A stretch of DNA of 44,365 bases from Gemmatimonadales bacterium. GTDB taxonomy: Bacteria; Gemmatimonadota; Gemmatimonadetes; Longimicrobiales; Gaopeijiaceae. The stretch covers positions 1-44,365 of the forward strand of contig REBP01000122.1 in assembly GCA_007692665.1 (NCBI GenBank), given 5' to 3'. The notes beneath the pieces are model-generated. The model was not told the origin of the DNA. It made no database searches and saw only the letters and a program-made list of their open reading frames with translations. Each line of letters begins with the position of its first letter. Positions within the stretch are counted from its first letter, which is position 1. The position numbers and the translations under genes are program-made. Positions 24,032-32,162 of the stretch are shown in pieces.

Positions 24032-24630
24032 GCGCCCACCTCGCCGTCGGGGGTGGCGTCGGGGGCGACGGGGGGCGTGTCCGGTTCCTCGTCGGGCGCG
24101 TCCGGGTCCTCCGGGGTCCAGTCGGCCTCCTCCACGATGACGGTGCCGTACATCAGGTGGTGCCCGGCACCGCAGTACTCGTGGCAGATGAGGAGGTGCT
24201 CGCCGGGCCGGGCGAAGACCGCCTCGACGCGGGCGATCTGTCCTGGAATCATCATGAAGTTGACCTTGGTTCCTTCCACGTGGAAACCGTGGATCACGTC
24301 GAGGGCGGTGGCGATGAAGGTCACCTTCGCCCCGGCCGGCACCCGGATCTCGCGGGGCTGGAAGGCCCACGCGAAGCCGAGGGCAACGACCTCGTACTCG
24401 TTCTCGCCAACCCGGAAGACGCCGGGGTTGTCGAAGGGCGCGGTGGTGCGGACCTGGGTGGGGTCGATCTGTCCCACCCGGTCCGGGAGGTGCATGCCGA
24501 GCCCGAAGGAGGCCCAGAAGAGCGCACCCAGGAAGACGATCAGCATGAAGATGGTGAGGGAGAGGAAGATCTTCTCGAGCTTTTCGGCGGACATCGTGCG
24601 GGGCTGGCCCCCGCGTGGTTCAGGTGACAT
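24028..24630 (-). CDS. Cytochrome c oxidase subunit II with CuA site
   Basis: I use ATG 24630, one base after the previous stop (TGACATG); a TTG at 24642 is in frame but would overlap it. The product has 200 residues. One N-terminal membrane helix (about 21-43, FLSLTIFMLIVFLGALFW) anchors a periplasmic cupredoxin domain. The CuA ligands are complete: H114 (DVIHGFHVEG), C149, C153, H157 and M160 in LICHEYCGAGHHLMYG, with E151 as the backbone-carbonyl ligand. It accepts electrons from cytochrome c or a cupredoxin. A Pro/Asp/Glu-rich C-terminal tail (about 30 residues) follows the domain and is unusual in length. The stop overlaps the subunit I start. Confidence 0.96.
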   Translation of the reverse strand: MSPEPRGGQPRTMSAEKLEKIFLSLTIFMLIVFLGALFWASFGLGMHLPDRVGQIDPTQVRTTAPFDNPGVFRVGENEYEVVALGFAWAFQPREIRVPAGAKVTFIATALDVIHGFHVEGTKVNFMMIPGQIARVEAVFARPGEHLLICHEYCGAGHHLMYGTVIVEEADWTPEDPDAPDEEPDTPPVAPDATPDGEVGA

Positions 24631-24631
24631 G

Positions 24632-24787
24632 TCAGCGTCCAAGGAATTCGAAGTACATGGCCAGCCACATTCCGGCCATGACCATGAGGAAGATCATCAT
24701 GAGGAAGAGCGTCCCGATGGGAAGGGGAATCTCGTCTTCGTCAGGACCGGATTCCTCCGGAAGATGCTCTGGGCGTTCGGGCGTCAC
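24632..24787 (-). CDS. Cytochrome c oxidase subunit 2A (single-helix, ba3 CbaD-like)
   Basis: GTG at 24787 overlaps the stop of the upstream gene as GTGA, so I choose it over longer readings. The product has 51 residues: an acidic polar N-terminus (VTPERPEHLPEESGPDEDEIPLP) and one membrane helix (IGTLFLMMIFLMVMAGMWLAMYF). This matches subunit IIa of ba3 oxidases, which supplies the helix missing from the one-helix subunit II. The stop is one base from the subunit II ATG. It is short and easily missed by gene callers. Confidence 0.8.
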   Translation of the reverse strand: MTPERPEHLPEESGPDEDEIPLPIGTLFLMMIFLMVMAGMWLAMYFEFLGR

Positions 24788-25047
24788 GAGTCCACCTCGG
24801 GGTTGGGGGTTTCCGGCGGAGGCATGAGAAACGCGTTCTGGAGGTAGCGGGCCAGGAGCCACGCGAAGGCCACGAAGAGCCCGATGAGGGCCATGGCGAT
24901 GAGGTAGCGGCCTCCCTCCACCGGATGGCCGGCAAGGAAGTCGCTGAGCGTCATCCAGATCACCAGGGACATGGCGGCTCCGGTGACGAAGAAGAAGGAG
25001 AGCACGGCCGTGAGACTGGCCGTGCCGGGCGGCTTGCGCTTCGCCAT
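24784..25047 (-). CDS. Two-helix membrane protein, first gene of the ba3 oxidase operon
   Basis: The ATG at 25047 follows CCGGAG at 7 bases, and the product has 87 residues. Two membrane helices are at about 11-31 (SLTAVLSFFFVTGAAMSLVIW) and 48-66 (YLIAMALIGLFVAFAWLLARYL), with a short polar tail (MPPPETPNPEVDS). No named family was recognised. It heads the operon, and its stop overlaps the subunit 2A start. A role as accessory subunit or assembly factor is likely from position only. An in-frame ATG at 25137 would add a proline-rich extension without a ribosome-binding site. Confidence 0.7.
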   Translation of the reverse strand: MAKRKPPGTASLTAVLSFFFVTGAAMSLVIWMTLSDFLAGHPVEGGRYLIAMALIGLFVAFAWLLARYLQNAFLMPPPETPNPEVDS

Positions 25048-25354
25048 ATGCGACTCCGGGGAGCGGTCCGGGGGAACCGGTGCGGGAGGGACGGGCACCA
25101 CGATGGGGACGCGGAGGTCGGGATCCCGGGTCGGCAAGGGGCGTGCCCCCCTCGGGGTGCCCGCAGTGGCTGGGTTTCAGGGATTTTTCGCCGTGAGGCC
25201 CGGGTCATGTTGTCTGGTTCCTTGCCACGGCCAAGGACAACTTGTCCCAGCGGCGCCGTGGGTTGCGCCCCCTTTTGCCGCGGGTGAACTTCGACGGGGC
25301 AGATCTGCGCCGCTGCTTCCCCGTTTCCAGCTCCCTCCCCTGTCCGGTTCCTCC
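25048..25354. promoter_or_regulatory. Divergent promoter region between the ba3 oxidase operon and ctaB
   Basis: This 307-base gap has no convincing gene. It holds a nested set of inverted repeats: TCCTTG (25219-25224) with CAAGGA (25232-25237), outer arms GTTGTC/GACAAC around them, and GGACAA-C-TTGTCC (25235-25247) overlapping the right arm. An AT-richer stretch (GGGATTTTTCGCC, about 25179-25191) lies next to it. This is the natural place for a shared operator controlling oxidase subunits and heme O synthase together. Confidence 0.45.
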
Positions 25355-26254
25355 GTGTCACAACCCACCACCGAGTCTGCCGCACCCGCCACTCCCTCCA
25401 GGGTCCGGGCCTACTACGAACTGACGAAGCCGGGAATCGCCGCCTTCGTCATGATCACCGCCGGCGTGGCCTACTACGTGGGCGCGGCGGGGGATGCGGC
25501 TCTGGTTCCGGTGTTCCACACGCTGTTCGGGACCGTCGTGGCCACGGCAGGCGCGCTGGCACTCAACCAGTTCCTGGAACGGAAGGTCGACGCCACGATG
25601 CGCCGGACGGCCCGCCGCCCCCTCCCCTCCGGCCGTCTGCGACCGGGAGAAGCCCTGGGCTTCGGGGTGATCCTGGTGGTGGGGGGGGTGCTTCACCTGG
25701 GGATCACGGTGGGGTGGCTCCCGGCCCTGCTGACGCTCGCTTCCGCAGTCGGCTACAACTTCGTGTACACGCCCCTCAAGCCGCGCTCCTACGCCGCCAC
25801 CTTTGCCGGGGCCTTTCCCGGGGCCATGCCGGCGCTCATCGGCTGGAGCGCCGCCACCGGCTCGGTCTCGCTGGGAGGGGTCGTCCTGTTCGGGGTGGCC
25901 TTTCTCTGGCAGCTCCCCCACGTACTGGCCCTGGCCTGGCTCCTTCGGGCCGACTACCTGCGCGCGGGGTTCCTGCTCACGCCTCCCATCGACGACGGCG
26001 GGCGAACCATCGGAAACCAGATGGTCCTCTACTCGGCCATCCTGGTGCCGGCGAGCCTGGCCCCGACGCTCATCGGGCTCACCGGATGGGTCTACTTCGG
26101 CGGCGCCCTCCTCCTGGGCGGCATCGTCCTCTGGTGGAGCGTCCAGGCCCGGGGCGCCATGTCCAATGCCTCGGTGCGAAAGGTCTTCCTCGGTTCCCTG
26201 GCCTACCAGCCCCTCCTCCTGGGGCTCATGCTCCTCGATACCGTTCGCGCCTGA
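25355..26254 (+). CDS. ctaB: Protoheme IX farnesyltransferase (heme O synthase)
   Basis: GTG at 25355 gives 299 residues. A longer in-frame reading extends into the promoter region without a signal. This UbiA-superfamily membrane enzyme attaches a farnesyl group to heme b, making heme O for the oxidase. The prenyl-diphosphate motif is N71-x3-E75-x3-D79 in NQFLERKVDATMRRTARRPLPSGRL, with Glu in the middle position where Asp is usual. The second conserved loop is YTPLKPRSYAATFAGAFPGAMPALIGW, followed by FLWQLPHVLALAWLLRADYLRAG. About eight or nine membrane helices are visible. It diverges from the oxidase operon, as expected for a cofactor-supply gene, and is followed 24 bases later by the P1 peptidase. 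Confidence 0.95.
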   Translation: MSQPTTESAAPATPSRVRAYYELTKPGIAAFVMITAGVAYYVGAAGDAALVPVFHTLFGTVVATAGALALNQFLERKVDATMRRTARRPLPSGRLRPGEALGFGVILVVGGVLHLGITVGWLPALLTLASAVGYNFVYTPLKPRSYAATFAGAFPGAMPALIGWSAATGSVSLGGVVLFGVAFLWQLPHVLALAWLLRADYLRAGFLLTPPIDDGGRTIGNQMVLYSAILVPASLAPTLIGLTGWVYFGGALLLGGIVLWWSVQARGAMSNASVRKVFLGSLAYQPLLLGLMLLDTVRA

Positions 26255-26278
26255 CACCCGAACCCGAGAGTCGCTGCC

Positions 26279-27472
26279 ATGACACGCCCCCTCCTCCTCG
26301 TCGCGCTCCTCCTCCTCGTTCCGGGCCCCGCCATGAGCCAGACTCCAGCCGATGCCACCGACAACGACCGGCCGAGGGCCCGGGACCTCGGGATCGGGAT
26401 CGGCATCTTCCAGCCCGGGGAGTGGAACGCCATCACCGACGTCGCCGGTGTGCGGGTGGGGCAGACGACGCTCATCGAGGGGGATGGGGTCCGTACCGGC
26501 GTCACCGCGATCCTGCCCCACGGCGGAGACCTCTTCCGGGACCGGGTGCCCGCCGCGATCCACGTGGGCAACGGCTTCGGGAAGCTCGTGGGGATCACGC
26601 AGGTGCGGGAACTGGGCGAACTGGAAACGCCGATTCTCCTGACCTGCACGCTCTGCGTGTGGCAGGCCGCCGATGCCATGGTGGGGTGGCTCCTGGAGCG
26701 CCCGGGGATGGAGGGCGTAGGCTCCATCAACCCGGTGGTGGGCGAGACCAACGACGGAGGGCTGAACGACATCCGAAGCCGCCCGGTGCACGCGGAGCAC
26801 GTGCGGGAAGCGCTGGAGTCGGCGGACACGGGCCCGGTGGCGGAGGGGTCGGTGGGCGCGGGTACCGGAACCCGGGCGTTCGGATGGAAGGGGGGGATGG
26901 GTACCGCGTCACGCGTCCTCCCCGAGTCCCTGGGCGGCTGGACCGTGGGGGTCCTCGTCCAGTCCAACTTCGGCGGGATCCTCACCATCGACGGGGCCCC
27001 GGTCGGCGAGGAACTCGGGCAGTTTTCCTTCCGGGGGGACGTGCGGGAGACACCGCCCGCCGAGACCGACCAGGAGGACGGCGCCGGATCCATCATGATC
27101 GTGATCGCCACCGACGCGCCGCTCTCCGACCGGAACCTCGAGCGCCTGGCCTCCCGCGCCATGATGGGACTCGCACGCACCGGGTCCTTTGCCGGGAACG
27201 GATCCGGCGACTACATCATCGCCTTCTCCACGGCGGAGGGCGTCCGCAGGGGAACCGGCGGAGGGGGCGGGGCGGCGCCCCACCCGGTGGCCGAACTCCC
27301 GAACGCCGCAACTTCGGGTCTCTTCCAGGGCGTGGTCGAGGCCACGGAGGAGGCGGTGATCAACTCCCTCCTGAAAGCCACCACCATGACGGGGCGCGGG
27401 GGCAGTTCCGCGGAGGCGCTCCCCATCGAGGCAACGCTCGAGGTGCTTCGGCGCTACGGCGTGGTGCGGTAG
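26279..27472 (+). CDS. Secreted P1-family aminopeptidase (DmpA/BapA-like, S58)
   Basis: This 397-residue protein starts at ATG 26279 with a signal peptide (MTRPLLLVALLLLVPGPAMSQ). P1 enzymes are N-terminal-nucleophile hydrolases that cut themselves into alpha and beta chains. The predicted cut is G270/S271 in AGSIMIVIATDAPL, where DmpA has its Gly-Ser. Other family landmarks are ITDVAGVRVGQTT (52-64), VGNGFGKLVG, INPVVGETNDGGLND and NSLLKATTMTGRGG near the C-terminus. Substrates include beta-peptides, D-amino-acid amides and small peptides, so this is probably a periplasmic peptide scavenger. It converges on the deaminase gene with a 38-base gap. Confidence 0.93.
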   Translation: MTRPLLLVALLLLVPGPAMSQTPADATDNDRPRARDLGIGIGIFQPGEWNAITDVAGVRVGQTTLIEGDGVRTGVTAILPHGGDLFRDRVPAAIHVGNGFGKLVGITQVRELGELETPILLTCTLCVWQAADAMVGWLLERPGMEGVGSINPVVGETNDGGLNDIRSRPVHAEHVREALESADTGPVAEGSVGAGTGTRAFGWKGGMGTASRVLPESLGGWTVGVLVQSNFGGILTIDGAPVGEELGQFSFRGDVRETPPAETDQEDGAGSIMIVIATDAPLSDRNLERLASRAMMGLARTGSFAGNGSGDYIIAFSTAEGVRRGTGGGGGAAPHPVAELPNAATSGLFQGVVEATEEAVINSLLKATTMTGRGGSSAEALPIEATLEVLRRYGVVR

Positions 27473-27502
27473 ATGCCGGAGGGAGCGGAGGACCCCGGGC
27501 TA

Positions 27503-27519
27503 CCCGCGTGTCATGCGGG
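27503..27519. terminator. Small hairpin between convergent genes
   Basis: CCCGC (27503-27507) and GCGGG (27515-27519) flank a 7-base loop that contains part of the deaminase stop codon. It lies 30 bases beyond the peptidase stop. The stem is only 5 bp. Confidence 0.35.
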
Positions 27520-28107
27520 AGACGGCGCTCCGCCGTGGCGCCACGCTTCCCTCCACCGGTCGTACCGCACGGCAGCCACCCGCGCCTCCCGCAGCACGTC
27601 GAGCCCGTCGTTCCTCCGATAGGCCTCCCGATAGAAGACGTACGAGATGTTGGCCTGTACCATGAGCTTCGCGCACATGGTACAGGGGGATGCGGTGACG
27701 AAGGCCACCTTGTCGCGGAGCTGACCCGGGGCCTTCACGAGGGCGTTCATTTCCGAGTGGATGCACCCGCACTTCCCCGGAGTCGGTGAATCGCAGTCGT
27801 TCGGAAACCCCCTCACGTTCCCGTTGTACCCGATGGCCAGCACGTTTTCCAGGAGCGGATCGGTGATGACCGTACCCACCTGCAGGCGCCGACAGGTGGA
27901 ACGCTTGGCCAGCTCCTCGGCCATGCGCATGTAGACCTCGAAGATGGGGATGCGGTCCGGCTCCCACGCCTCCACCTCGGCCTGGGTGGCGTCGTTGAAG
28001 CGGTTCAGCGGATGCGTGTTGGCGCGGACGAGGTCGCGGTAGAGGATGGGCATGAAGGCATCATCCGGAAGGCGGGGCCCGACGTCAAGGGGTGCCCCGG
28101 GATCCAT
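27511..28107 (-). CDS. Deoxycytidylate deaminase family protein (ComEB/dCMP deaminase-like)
   Basis: Starting at ATG 28107 the product has 198 residues; a second candidate, ATG 28053, gives 180. I prefer 28107 because it lies 11 bases after the bipA stop. Zinc-site residues are H117 and E119 in CGCIHSEMNALV, and C142 and C145 in ASPCTMCAKLM. The dCMP-deaminase insertion with further Cys (FPNDCDSPTPGKCGC) is present. The enzyme would convert dCMP to dUMP for thymidylate synthesis. The Ala usual between His and Glu is Ser here (HSE rather than HAE). N-terminal residues 1-50 (YRDLVRANTHPLNRFNDATQAEVEAW) are an extra helical part not in the smallest family members. Confidence 0.88.
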   Translation of the reverse strand: MDPGAPLDVGPRLPDDAFMPILYRDLVRANTHPLNRFNDATQAEVEAWEPDRIPIFEVYMRMAEELAKRSTCRRLQVGTVITDPLLENVLAIGYNGNVRGFPNDCDSPTPGKCGCIHSEMNALVKAPGQLRDKVAFVTASPCTMCAKLMVQANISYVFYREAYRRNDGLDVLREARVAAVRYDRWREAWRHGGAPSPA

Positions 28108-28118
28108 CGAGCCGCCGA

Positions 28119-29963
28119 TCAGGCGTCCCTGGCCGCCAGCGACTTCTGGACCTTCTTCCGCTTGTTGGCGTCGAGCTCCCGCTTCCGGAGACGGATGGCG
28201 CCGGGCGTGATCTCGATGAGTTCGTCGTCGGCAATGAACTCGAGGGCGAGCTCGAGGGTCAGCTTCCGCGGCGGTTCGAGCTTGACGTTCTCGTCGGAGC
28301 CGGCGGCACGCATGTTCGTGAGCTTCTTCCCCTTGATCACGTTCACGTCCAGGTCGCCCGGGCGAACGTGCTCCCCGACGATCATGCCGGTGTAGACCGG
28401 AACCCCCGATCCGATGAAGAGCGTGGAGCGCTCCTGCAGGTTGAAGAGGGAAAATGCCACCGAATCGCCTTCGCGGTCCGCCACCAGCACGCCCTTCTTC
28501 CGTCCCTGGATCGGGCCGGCCCACGGACCGTACTCGAGGAAGTGGTGGTTCAGGACCCCCTCGCCCCGGGTGTCGGTGAGGAACTCGGAGCGGTAGCCGA
28601 AGAGCCCTCGCGCGGGGATGCGGAAGCGAAGCCGGGTGGTGCCGTTTCCGTCGGGCATCATGTCGAGGAGTTCCCCGCGGCGCGGTCCGAGCTTTTCCAT
28701 GATCGTGCCGACCATGGCGTCGGGCGTGTCGATGAGAACCTCCTCGTACGGCTCGAGGCGCTCCCCGTCCGGGCCTTTCCGCTCGATGACACGGGGGCGG
28801 GAGACCTGGAATTCGTATCCCTCGCGGCGCATGGTCTCCATGAGGATCGAAAGGTGGAGTTCACCGCGTCCCGCCACCGAGAACGTGTCGGGCTGATCCG
28901 TCTCCTCGACGCGGAGGGCCACGTTCCGCTCGAGCTCCTTGAACAGCCGGTCCCGCACCTGCCGCGTGGTGATGAATTTCCCCACCAGCCCCGCGAAGGG
29001 GGAGTTGTTCACGGTGAAGTCCACGGCAAGCGTGGGCTCCTCCACCTTGATCCCCAGGAGGCGCTCCTGGTGGTCGGGGTGGGTTACGGTCTGCCCGATG
29101 TCCACCCCTTCGACGCCGGCCAGCGCCACGATGTCGCCGGCAACGGCCTGCGGGACTTCCACCCGGTCCAGGCCGCTGAAGGTGAAGAGCTTGGAGACCC
29201 GCGAACGGATCGCCTCGCCCCCCTCGACCATCCCCGGCTCACCGAGGGGAAGGAGCGTCACGCTGTCGCCCACGCGAACCGTGCCGCGCTCGATGCGTCC
29301 GATGGCGATGCGCCCCACGTAGGCCGAGTGGTCCAGCGTGGAGACGAGCATCTGGAAGGGGCCTTCCTCGTCCACCCCGGGCTCCGGAACATGCTCGAGG
29401 ATCGCGTCGAAGAGCGCCGACAGGTCCTCGCCCTTTTCGCCCAGCTTCGTGGAGGCCCACCCGTCCAGCCCGGAGGCGTAGAGGAAGGGGGCATCCAGCT
29501 GCTGGTCCGTTGCGTTCAGATCCATGAACAGCTCGAGGACCTCGTCGTGGACCTCGGCGGCCCGGGCCGGCGGACGATCCACCTTGTTCACCACCACCAC
29601 GGGCATGTGCCCGAGTTCCAGGGCCTTCCGGGTCACGAAGCGCGTCTGGGGCATGGGCCCCTCCACGGCATCCACCAGGAGGAGCACGCCGTTCACCATG
29701 CGGAGGATGCGCTCGACCTCGCCGCCGAAGTCGGCGTGGCCGGGGGTGTCGACGATGTTGATCTTCACGCCCTTCCAGTCCACGGCGGTATTCTTGGCCA
29801 GGATCGTGATACCGCGCTCCTTTTCGAGCGGGTTCGAGTCCATGACGCGCTCTTCCACGGCCTGGTTGTCGCGGAAGACGCCGGCCTGGCGAAGGAGCTT
29901 GTCGACCAGGGTGGTCTTCCCATGGTCAACGTGGGCAATGATGGCGATGTTACGAATCTTCAT
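28119..29963 (-). CDS. typA: Ribosome-associated translational GTPase BipA/TypA
   Basis: This 614-residue protein starts at ATG 29963; a longer in-frame reading to 30107 lacks support, and family length is about 607-615. GTPase motifs are G1 AHVDHGKTT (10-18), G2 [14 protein letters not shown]3 [15 protein letters not shown]4 NKVDRPPAR and the [18 protein letters not shown] region. EF-G-like domains follow, then the TypA-specific C-terminal domain ([29 protein letters not shown] and [23 protein letters not shown]), ending in the basic tail [16 protein letters not shown]. BipA aids 50S assembly and stress translation. The gene diverges from the NTPase-membrane fusion and is followed by the deaminase after 11 bases. 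Confidence 0.97.
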   Translation of the reverse strand: MKIRNIAIIAHVDHGKTTLVDKLLRQAGVFRDNQAVEERVMDSNPLEKERGITILAKNTAVDWKGVKINIVDTPGHADFGGEVERILRMVNGVLLLVDAVEGPMPQTRFVTRKALELGHMPVVVVNKVDRPPARAAEVHDEVLELFMDLNATDQQLDAPFLYASGLDGWASTKLGEKGEDLSALFDAILEHVPEPGVDEEGPFQMLVSTLDHSAYVGRIAIGRIERGTVRVGDSVTLLPLGEPGMVEGGEAIRSRVSKLFTFSGLDRVEVPQAVAGDIVALAGVEGVDIGQTVTHPDHQERLLGIKVEEPTLAVDFTVNNSPFAGLVGKFITTRQVRDRLFKELERNVALRVEETDQPDTFSVAGRGELHLSILMETMRREGYEFQVSRPRVIERKGPDGERLEPYEEVLIDTPDAMVGTIMEKLGPRRGELLDMMPDGNGTTRLRFRIPARGLFGYRSEFLTDTRGEGVLNHHFLEYGPWAGPIQGRKKGVLVADREGDSVAFSLFNLQERSTLFIGSGVPVYTGMIVGEHVRPGDLDVNVIKGKKLTNMRAAGSDENVKLEPPRKLTLELALEFIADDELIEITPGAIRLRKRELDANKRKKVQKSLAARDA

Positions 29964-30114
29964 ATGAAGTCCGGGCCTCGGCGAAGGGACAGGGCCTTCC
30001 GCCGGTGAGCCCGCCGGTTCCGGGCACGATAGGGGACCACGCGAAATTGTCACCGCAAGGCTCCTGCAGGAACCCTGCGGGGGTCCAAGGGTGCGAGTCG
30101 ACGCCACCCTAGCC

Positions 30115-30131
30115 CTTTAACTTAATCAAAG
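30115..30131 (+). promoter_or_regulatory. AT-rich imperfect palindrome upstream of NTPase-membrane fusion gene
   Basis: CTTTAACTTAATCAAAG is a 17-base imperfect palindrome (outer arms CTTT/AAAG, centre T-rich) in an otherwise GC-rich gap. It ends 30 bases before the ATG at 30162. It could be an operator or contain a -10 element. A GGAGGGGG Shine-Dalgarno lies closer to the start. Confidence 0.4.
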
Positions 30132-30161
30132 ACCGCACCTTTCTGGAGGGGGCTCCGCTGC

Positions 30162-31619
30162 ATGCTCCTCGTAGGCGTCACCGGCCCCGCCGGGTCGGGT
30201 AAATCCACCACGCTGGCAGAACTGGCCATCTGGGCCGCCTCCGAGGGGCTGGGGGTGGACGGTTTCGCCCAGCCTGCCGTGGGCACGCGCACGTCCCCGC
30301 GTCGCGGGGCACAGGGGTACGACCTGGAGCGGCTGGGGCAGAACACCGACGCGGAGGCCGCCCCCCCGCGCCGCCTCCCCTTCGCCCGTCGTGACCGCAC
30401 CAAGGGGAGCGCGATCCCCTACGCCTTCTCGGCCGACGCGCTCGCCACGGCCCATGCCTGGGTTCGGACCGCCCTCGCCGAGGGGCCGCCCGACCTCCTC
30501 CTCATGGACGAATTCGGCCGGGTCGAAGCCGAGGGCGGGGGCCACATGGCCCTCTGGCCCGAGGTGGAGGCCGCGGGCCCGGACATCGTGATCCTGGCGG
30601 TGCGCGAGGGCGTGGTCCCCCAGGTGGAAGCTCGCCTGGGGCGCACCTTCGACCGTGTCGTCCACCTGGACCCCGACGCCCGCACCGACCCCGCGCCCGG
30701 GCAGACCACCCCCCTCGAGGAACTCCGCGTTCTCGTCCTGGAGCAGCGGGACTGGTCCCGCGTCGGGGTGTACGGAGCCGGTTCCGGGGGATTCGAGTGG
30801 TCCGTGGGCTCCGCGCTGCATGCCGTCCGCGTGCCCATGCGGGGGCTCGTCCTTTCCAGCACCCAGGCGGCGGTGATGGTCTTCGCCGGAGCCGGCCTGG
30901 GGCGTCGGGGCCGCGTGGTCTGGGTCCCCTTCATCGCCGCGGGCATCAAGGCGCTGTCGCCGGCAGGAAGCCGCATCCGCGCCATGCTGGCCATCACGAT
31001 CCAGGGCATCCTGTTCGGAGGAGCAACCCGGCTCCTCGGCTGGAACCCGGTGGGGATCTTCGCGGGCGGCGCCCTGGTGGGTTCGTGGGCGGTCTCGCAG
31101 GGGCTCCTGCTCCAGTATCTCCTCATCGGGAGCGACCTCCTGGTGGCCTACCAGGCCGTGGTAACCTGGGTGGTGGGCCGATGGAACGTGGGTGTCCCCG
31201 GTATCGCGCTCCTGCTCGGCGCCTGGGTGGTAAGCTGGGGGCTCGTGGCGGGGACCACCGCCCTCGTGGCGTGGCGAAAGGGCGCCCTCCCCCTCCGCCT
31301 CAGCGAGGCGCTGGACAGGGGCGCCACGGGGATTCGCTGGGAAGAGCCCGCTCCGACCTGGTCGAGCGCCATGGGGCGCGGGGCCCGGGACATTCTCCGC
31401 CCCGTCTTCTGGCTTCCGGTCCTCCTGGTGCTCGGGATCCTGCTCTCTGCCGGGGCCTCCTGGGAGCGCGCCTTCTGGATCGGCGCCCGGGCCCTCACCG
31501 TGGGCATGGTCGTCTTCTCGCTGGTCCGGGCCTTCGACGCCCGCGGGTTTGTCCAGTGGCTCCGGCACCGGGGGCACTGGGGACCCGCCGTGGCCTTCGA
31601 GCGGGCCATGCGCCGCTGA
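30162..31619 (+). CDS. THEP1-type NTPase fused to a polytopic membrane domain (ECF-transporter-like)
   Basis: This 485-residue two-part protein starts at ATG 30162 after a GGAGGGGG element. Residues 1-200 form a P-loop domain: Walker A GPAGSGKST (8-16), then LLLMDEFGRVEAEG (112-125) and DIVILAVREGVVPQVEARLG, the order seen in THEP1-type nucleoside-triphosphatases (NTPase_1). Residues about 228-460 are hydrophobic with roughly six to seven helices. These contain GRRGRVVWVPFIAAGIKALSP and MLAITIQGILFGGATRLLGWNPVGIFAGGALVG, which recall ECF S-components. The C-terminal part has two helices and the tail FVQWLRHRGHWGPAVAFERAM. Substrate is unknown. An NTP-driven transporter is an inference. The rhodanese gene overlaps its stop by one base (TGATG). 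Confidence 0.75.
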   Translation: MLLVGVTGPAGSGKSTTLAELAIWAASEGLGVDGFAQPAVGTRTSPRRGAQGYDLERLGQNTDAEAAPPRRLPFARRDRTKGSAIPYAFSADALATAHAWVRTALAEGPPDLLLMDEFGRVEAEGGGHMALWPEVEAAGPDIVILAVREGVVPQVEARLGRTFDRVVHLDPDARTDPAPGQTTPLEELRVLVLEQRDWSRVGVYGAGSGGFEWSVGSALHAVRVPMRGLVLSSTQAAVMVFAGAGLGRRGRVVWVPFIAAGIKALSPAGSRIRAMLAITIQGILFGGATRLLGWNPVGIFAGGALVGSWAVSQGLLLQYLLIGSDLLVAYQAVVTWVVGRWNVGVPGIALLLGAWVVSWGLVAGTTALVAWRKGALPLRLSEALDRGATGIRWEEPAPTWSSAMGRGARDILRPVFWLPVLLVLGILLSAGASWERAFWIGARALTVGMVVFSLVRAFDARGFVQWLRHRGHWGPAVAFERAMRR

Positions 31620-32092
31620 TGGACCTCCTCGAGGCCCTGGGCGATCCCGGCACCCGGGTGCTGGACTTCCGGCCGATCCCCGCCTTCCTCGGGGGCCACG
31701 TTCCGGGGTCGATCCATCTCCCCGAGCCCCCCGACACCGCCTCCGGGCTTCCCGACGGGCTGGCCCGGGGACTCGCCGCCGAACTCGCCGGCATGACCCG
31801 CTGGATCCTGCTCCACCCCCTGCTGCCGCCGGGCCCCGGCCTGCTCGCCACCTGGTGCGGCGCCGGACACCGCCTCCACACCATCGGGGAGATCACCCCC
31901 TTCGAGGTGGAGGACCTCCGCGCCGTGGGCGAGGTCGAGCTCGTGGATGCGGGGGGGCCGACCCCGCTCCAGGTGAAGGCCCGCCCCCGCGTCCCCGTCG
32001 CCGTCGTGGGTGCCACCCTCCCCATCCGGGCGCTCGCCGCCTCCCTTCTGCTGCGGAGGGGGACCCCCGACGTCCTCGTCCTTGTAGACTGA
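31619..32092 (+). CDS. Rhodanese-like protein, translationally coupled to the NTPase-membrane fusion
   Basis: The ATG at 31619 shares its A with the preceding stop (TGATG), and the product has 157 residues. The N-terminal half has VLDFRPIPAFLGGHVPGSIHLPEP (about 14-37), the rhodanese entry (D/R..F..GH.PGS). An active-site loop WCGAGHR follows (C80-G-A-G-H-R85, matching CxxGxR). Sulfurtransferases of this kind move sulfane sulfur via the Cys. The C-terminal 55 residues (VPVAVVGATLPIRALAASLLLRRGTPDVLVLVD) do not match the rhodanese fold and might be a separate strand-helix-strand element. The coupling suggests joint function with the membrane protein, for example transport or sensing of a sulfur or metal compound; this is an inference. 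Confidence 0.6.
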   Translation: MDLLEALGDPGTRVLDFRPIPAFLGGHVPGSIHLPEPPDTASGLPDGLARGLAAELAGMTRWILLHPLLPPGPGLLATWCGAGHRLHTIGEITPFEVEDLRAVGEVELVDAGGPTPLQVKARPRVPVAVVGATLPIRALAASLLLRRGTPDVLVLVD

Positions 32093-32162
32093 GGGCGAAC
32101 CGTACCGACGGCTCCCCCACCCATCCGCTCGATTCCGTCCACTCCGGCCACCGGATCGCCGC

